7,893 nt of DNA, from NCBI GenBank assembly GCA_044375275.1, contig JBILMZ010000166.1:1-7893 (forward strand), given 5' to 3'. Positions 7,636 to 7,893 of the stretch are shown here, one piece after another. The stretch comes from SZUA-430 sp044375275. Its GTDB lineage: Bacteria > Pseudomonadota > Alphaproteobacteria > Micropepsales > Micropepsaceae. The notes beneath the pieces were generated by a model. It worked only from the letters and a program-made list of their open reading frames with translations. It had not been told where the DNA came from and did not search any database. Positions within the stretch are counted from its first letter, which is position 1. Each line of letters begins with the position of its first letter. A program made the translations under genes and the position numbers.

Positions 7636-7664
7636 GTTCGGGGGACCATTCTGGTGTCCCGAAC
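7636..7664 (-). other. Near-perfect hairpin/palindrome in the nrdJ leader
   Basis: Two 13-nt arms (7636-7648 and 7652-7664) match at 11 of 13 positions around a 3-nt centre. The outer GTTCGGG/CCCGAAC and inner ACCA/TGGT pairs are perfect and flank two mismatches. It sits about 72 bp upstream of the nrdJ start codon and has no T run on either side, so it is not a terminator. It could be a structured element of the 5' untranslated region or a protein-binding palindrome. The rest of the leader (7565-7635) shows only weak pairings. Confidence 0.55.
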
Positions 7665-7721
7665 GAGCTCAAAAGCCGTCGTCTTCAGGGACCGCTATGT
7701 AGTACCTAGATTTTGTTTCCC

Positions 7722-7737
7722 GCAATAGATTTTGTGT
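7722..7737 (-). promoter_or_regulatory. NrdR box 1 (nrdJ proximal)
   Basis: On the minus strand this reads ACACAAAATCTATTGC, agreeing with the known NrdR box pattern acaCwAtATaTwGtgt at 12 of 16 positions. NrdR is an ATP-cone repressor of ribonucleotide reductase genes and binds paired boxes on one face of the DNA. The second box begins exactly 32 bp away, about three helical turns, as is usual for NrdR pairs. The nrdR gene itself is not in this window. Confidence 0.72.
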
Positions 7738-7753
7738 TAATCGGGGTGCGGGG

Positions 7754-7769
7754 GGACTATATTTTGTGG
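7754..7769 (-). promoter_or_regulatory. NrdR box 2 (nrdJ distal)
   Basis: The minus strand reads CCACAAAATATAGTCC, 12 of 16 positions of the NrdR pattern. It is separated from box 1 by 16 bp. It overlaps -10-like hexamers on both strands, so a bound NrdR could block RNA polymerase in either direction. Confidence 0.75.
7756..7763. promoter_or_regulatory. Overlapping -10-like elements on both strands
   Basis: Minus strand TATAGT (7756-7761) and plus strand TATATT (7758-7763) each match five of six bases of TATAAT. The minus one would give an nrdJ leader of about 185 nt, with a poor -35 (TCTCCA, 7779-7784, 17-bp spacer). The plus one would start a transcript near 7770 towards the ATG at 7844, also without a good -35. 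A second, weaker minus-strand option is TTGCGG (7720-7725) with TACATA (7696-7701), 18-bp spacer, which would be covered by NrdR box 1. Which is used cannot be told from the sequence. Confidence 0.38.
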
Positions 7770-7783
7770 CTGTTCCTGTGGAG

Positions 7784-7841
7784 AGCGACGGGAAAGCCCT
7801 GTGGGGAATTTCACAGGGCGGGTCGCTGTTGTGGAGCGACC
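7784..7841 (+). other. Mutually exclusive hairpins ahead of a possible start codon
   Basis: An 8-bp perfect stem, GCCCTGTG (7796-7803) with CACAGGGC (7812-7819), sits inside an outer pairing of AGCGAC (7784-7789) with GTCGCT (7822-7827). The same GTCGCT, extended to GGTCGCT (7821-7827), can instead pair with AGCGACC (7835-7841) across a 7-nt loop. The second fold takes up part of the GGAG (7833-7836) that would serve as ribosome binding site for ATG 7844; the first leaves it free. A regulatory role is inference. Confidence 0.4.
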
Positions 7842-7843
7842 AC

Positions 7844-7893
7844 ATGAATCTCCCGGGTGCCTCAGCGAGGGGGCAATCTGCAGGTCCGATGCA
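7844..7893 (+). CDS. Possible start of a divergent gene, cut by the window edge
   Basis: An ATG with GGAG (7833-7836) 7 nt upstream opens a frame that stays open to the end: MNLPGASARGQSAGPM, 16 complete codons. That is too short to recognise a family or show coding bias. The spacing to a plausible ribosome site and the structured leader in front of it support a real start. The frame could equally be chance in GC-rich DNA. Confidence 0.3.
   Translation, partial: MNLPGASARGQSAGPM

Noticed and set aside
7821..7841. ROSE-type RNA thermometer
   Set aside because: A TCGCT segment close to the ribosome site recalls ROSE, but the stem is a perfect GC-rich 7-bp helix without the usual bulge, and the gene following it is unknown.
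7565..7893. Cobalamin riboswitch upstream of nrdJ
   Set aside because: It would suit a B12 enzyme, but I find no convincing B12 box or conserved core in order on the minus strand; the resemblance near 7860-7885 (ATTGCCCCC) is isolated.

Overview
The window looks like chromosomal DNA from an alphaproteobacterium. It is moderately GC-rich with strong G/C bias at third codon positions. NrdJ has the long form and N-terminal wording common in Caulobacterales/Hyphomonadaceae-type genomes, and both an NDUFAF6-like protein and a DivJ/PleC-like kinase core fit that group. The family-level assignment is inference; no rRNA or other phylogenetic marker is present. I see no insertion sequence, phage gene, CRISPR array, tRNA or rRNA.

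Layout. (1) Bases 1-81 hold no gene I can support, apart from a good ribosome binding site at 66-72. (2) 82-714 (+) is a short integral membrane protein resembling the membrane domain of urate hydroxylase PuuD, without the cytochrome c part. A probable intrinsic terminator (737-770) runs into the leader of the next gene. (3) 795-1610 (+) is a squalene/phytoene-synthase-fold protein lacking the catalytic aspartates, of the NDUFAF6 (complex I assembly) type. (4) 1611-1789 is intergenic, with a GCCC microsatellite and a possible -10 element. (5) 1790-3499 (+) is a MASE1-type membrane sensor histidine kinase with no receiver domain and no response regulator beside it. (6) 3503-3769 (-) is a small protein of unknown function whose stop lies 3 bp from the kinase stop, tail to tail. 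(7) A strong hairpin (3805-3838) separates it from nrdJ. (8) 3866-7564 (-) is nrdJ, an intact 1232-residue adenosylcobalamin-dependent (class II) ribonucleotide reductase that takes up almost half the window. (9) 7565-7893 is the nrdJ control region. It holds a hairpin in the leader, two NrdR-type boxes spaced exactly 32 bp apart, overlapping -10 elements on both strands, and a set of mutually exclusive hairpins in front of a possible divergent start codon at 7844 that runs off the window.

How it fits together. The plus-strand genes look like ordinary, separately controlled housekeeping or signalling genes. nrdJ makes dNTP precursors and is probably repressed by NrdR when dATP is high. The divergent reading frame at the right edge, if real, shares the second NrdR box and may be co-regulated. 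The least explained parts are the right-hand control region (7636-7843) and the unknown small gene downstream of nrdJ.
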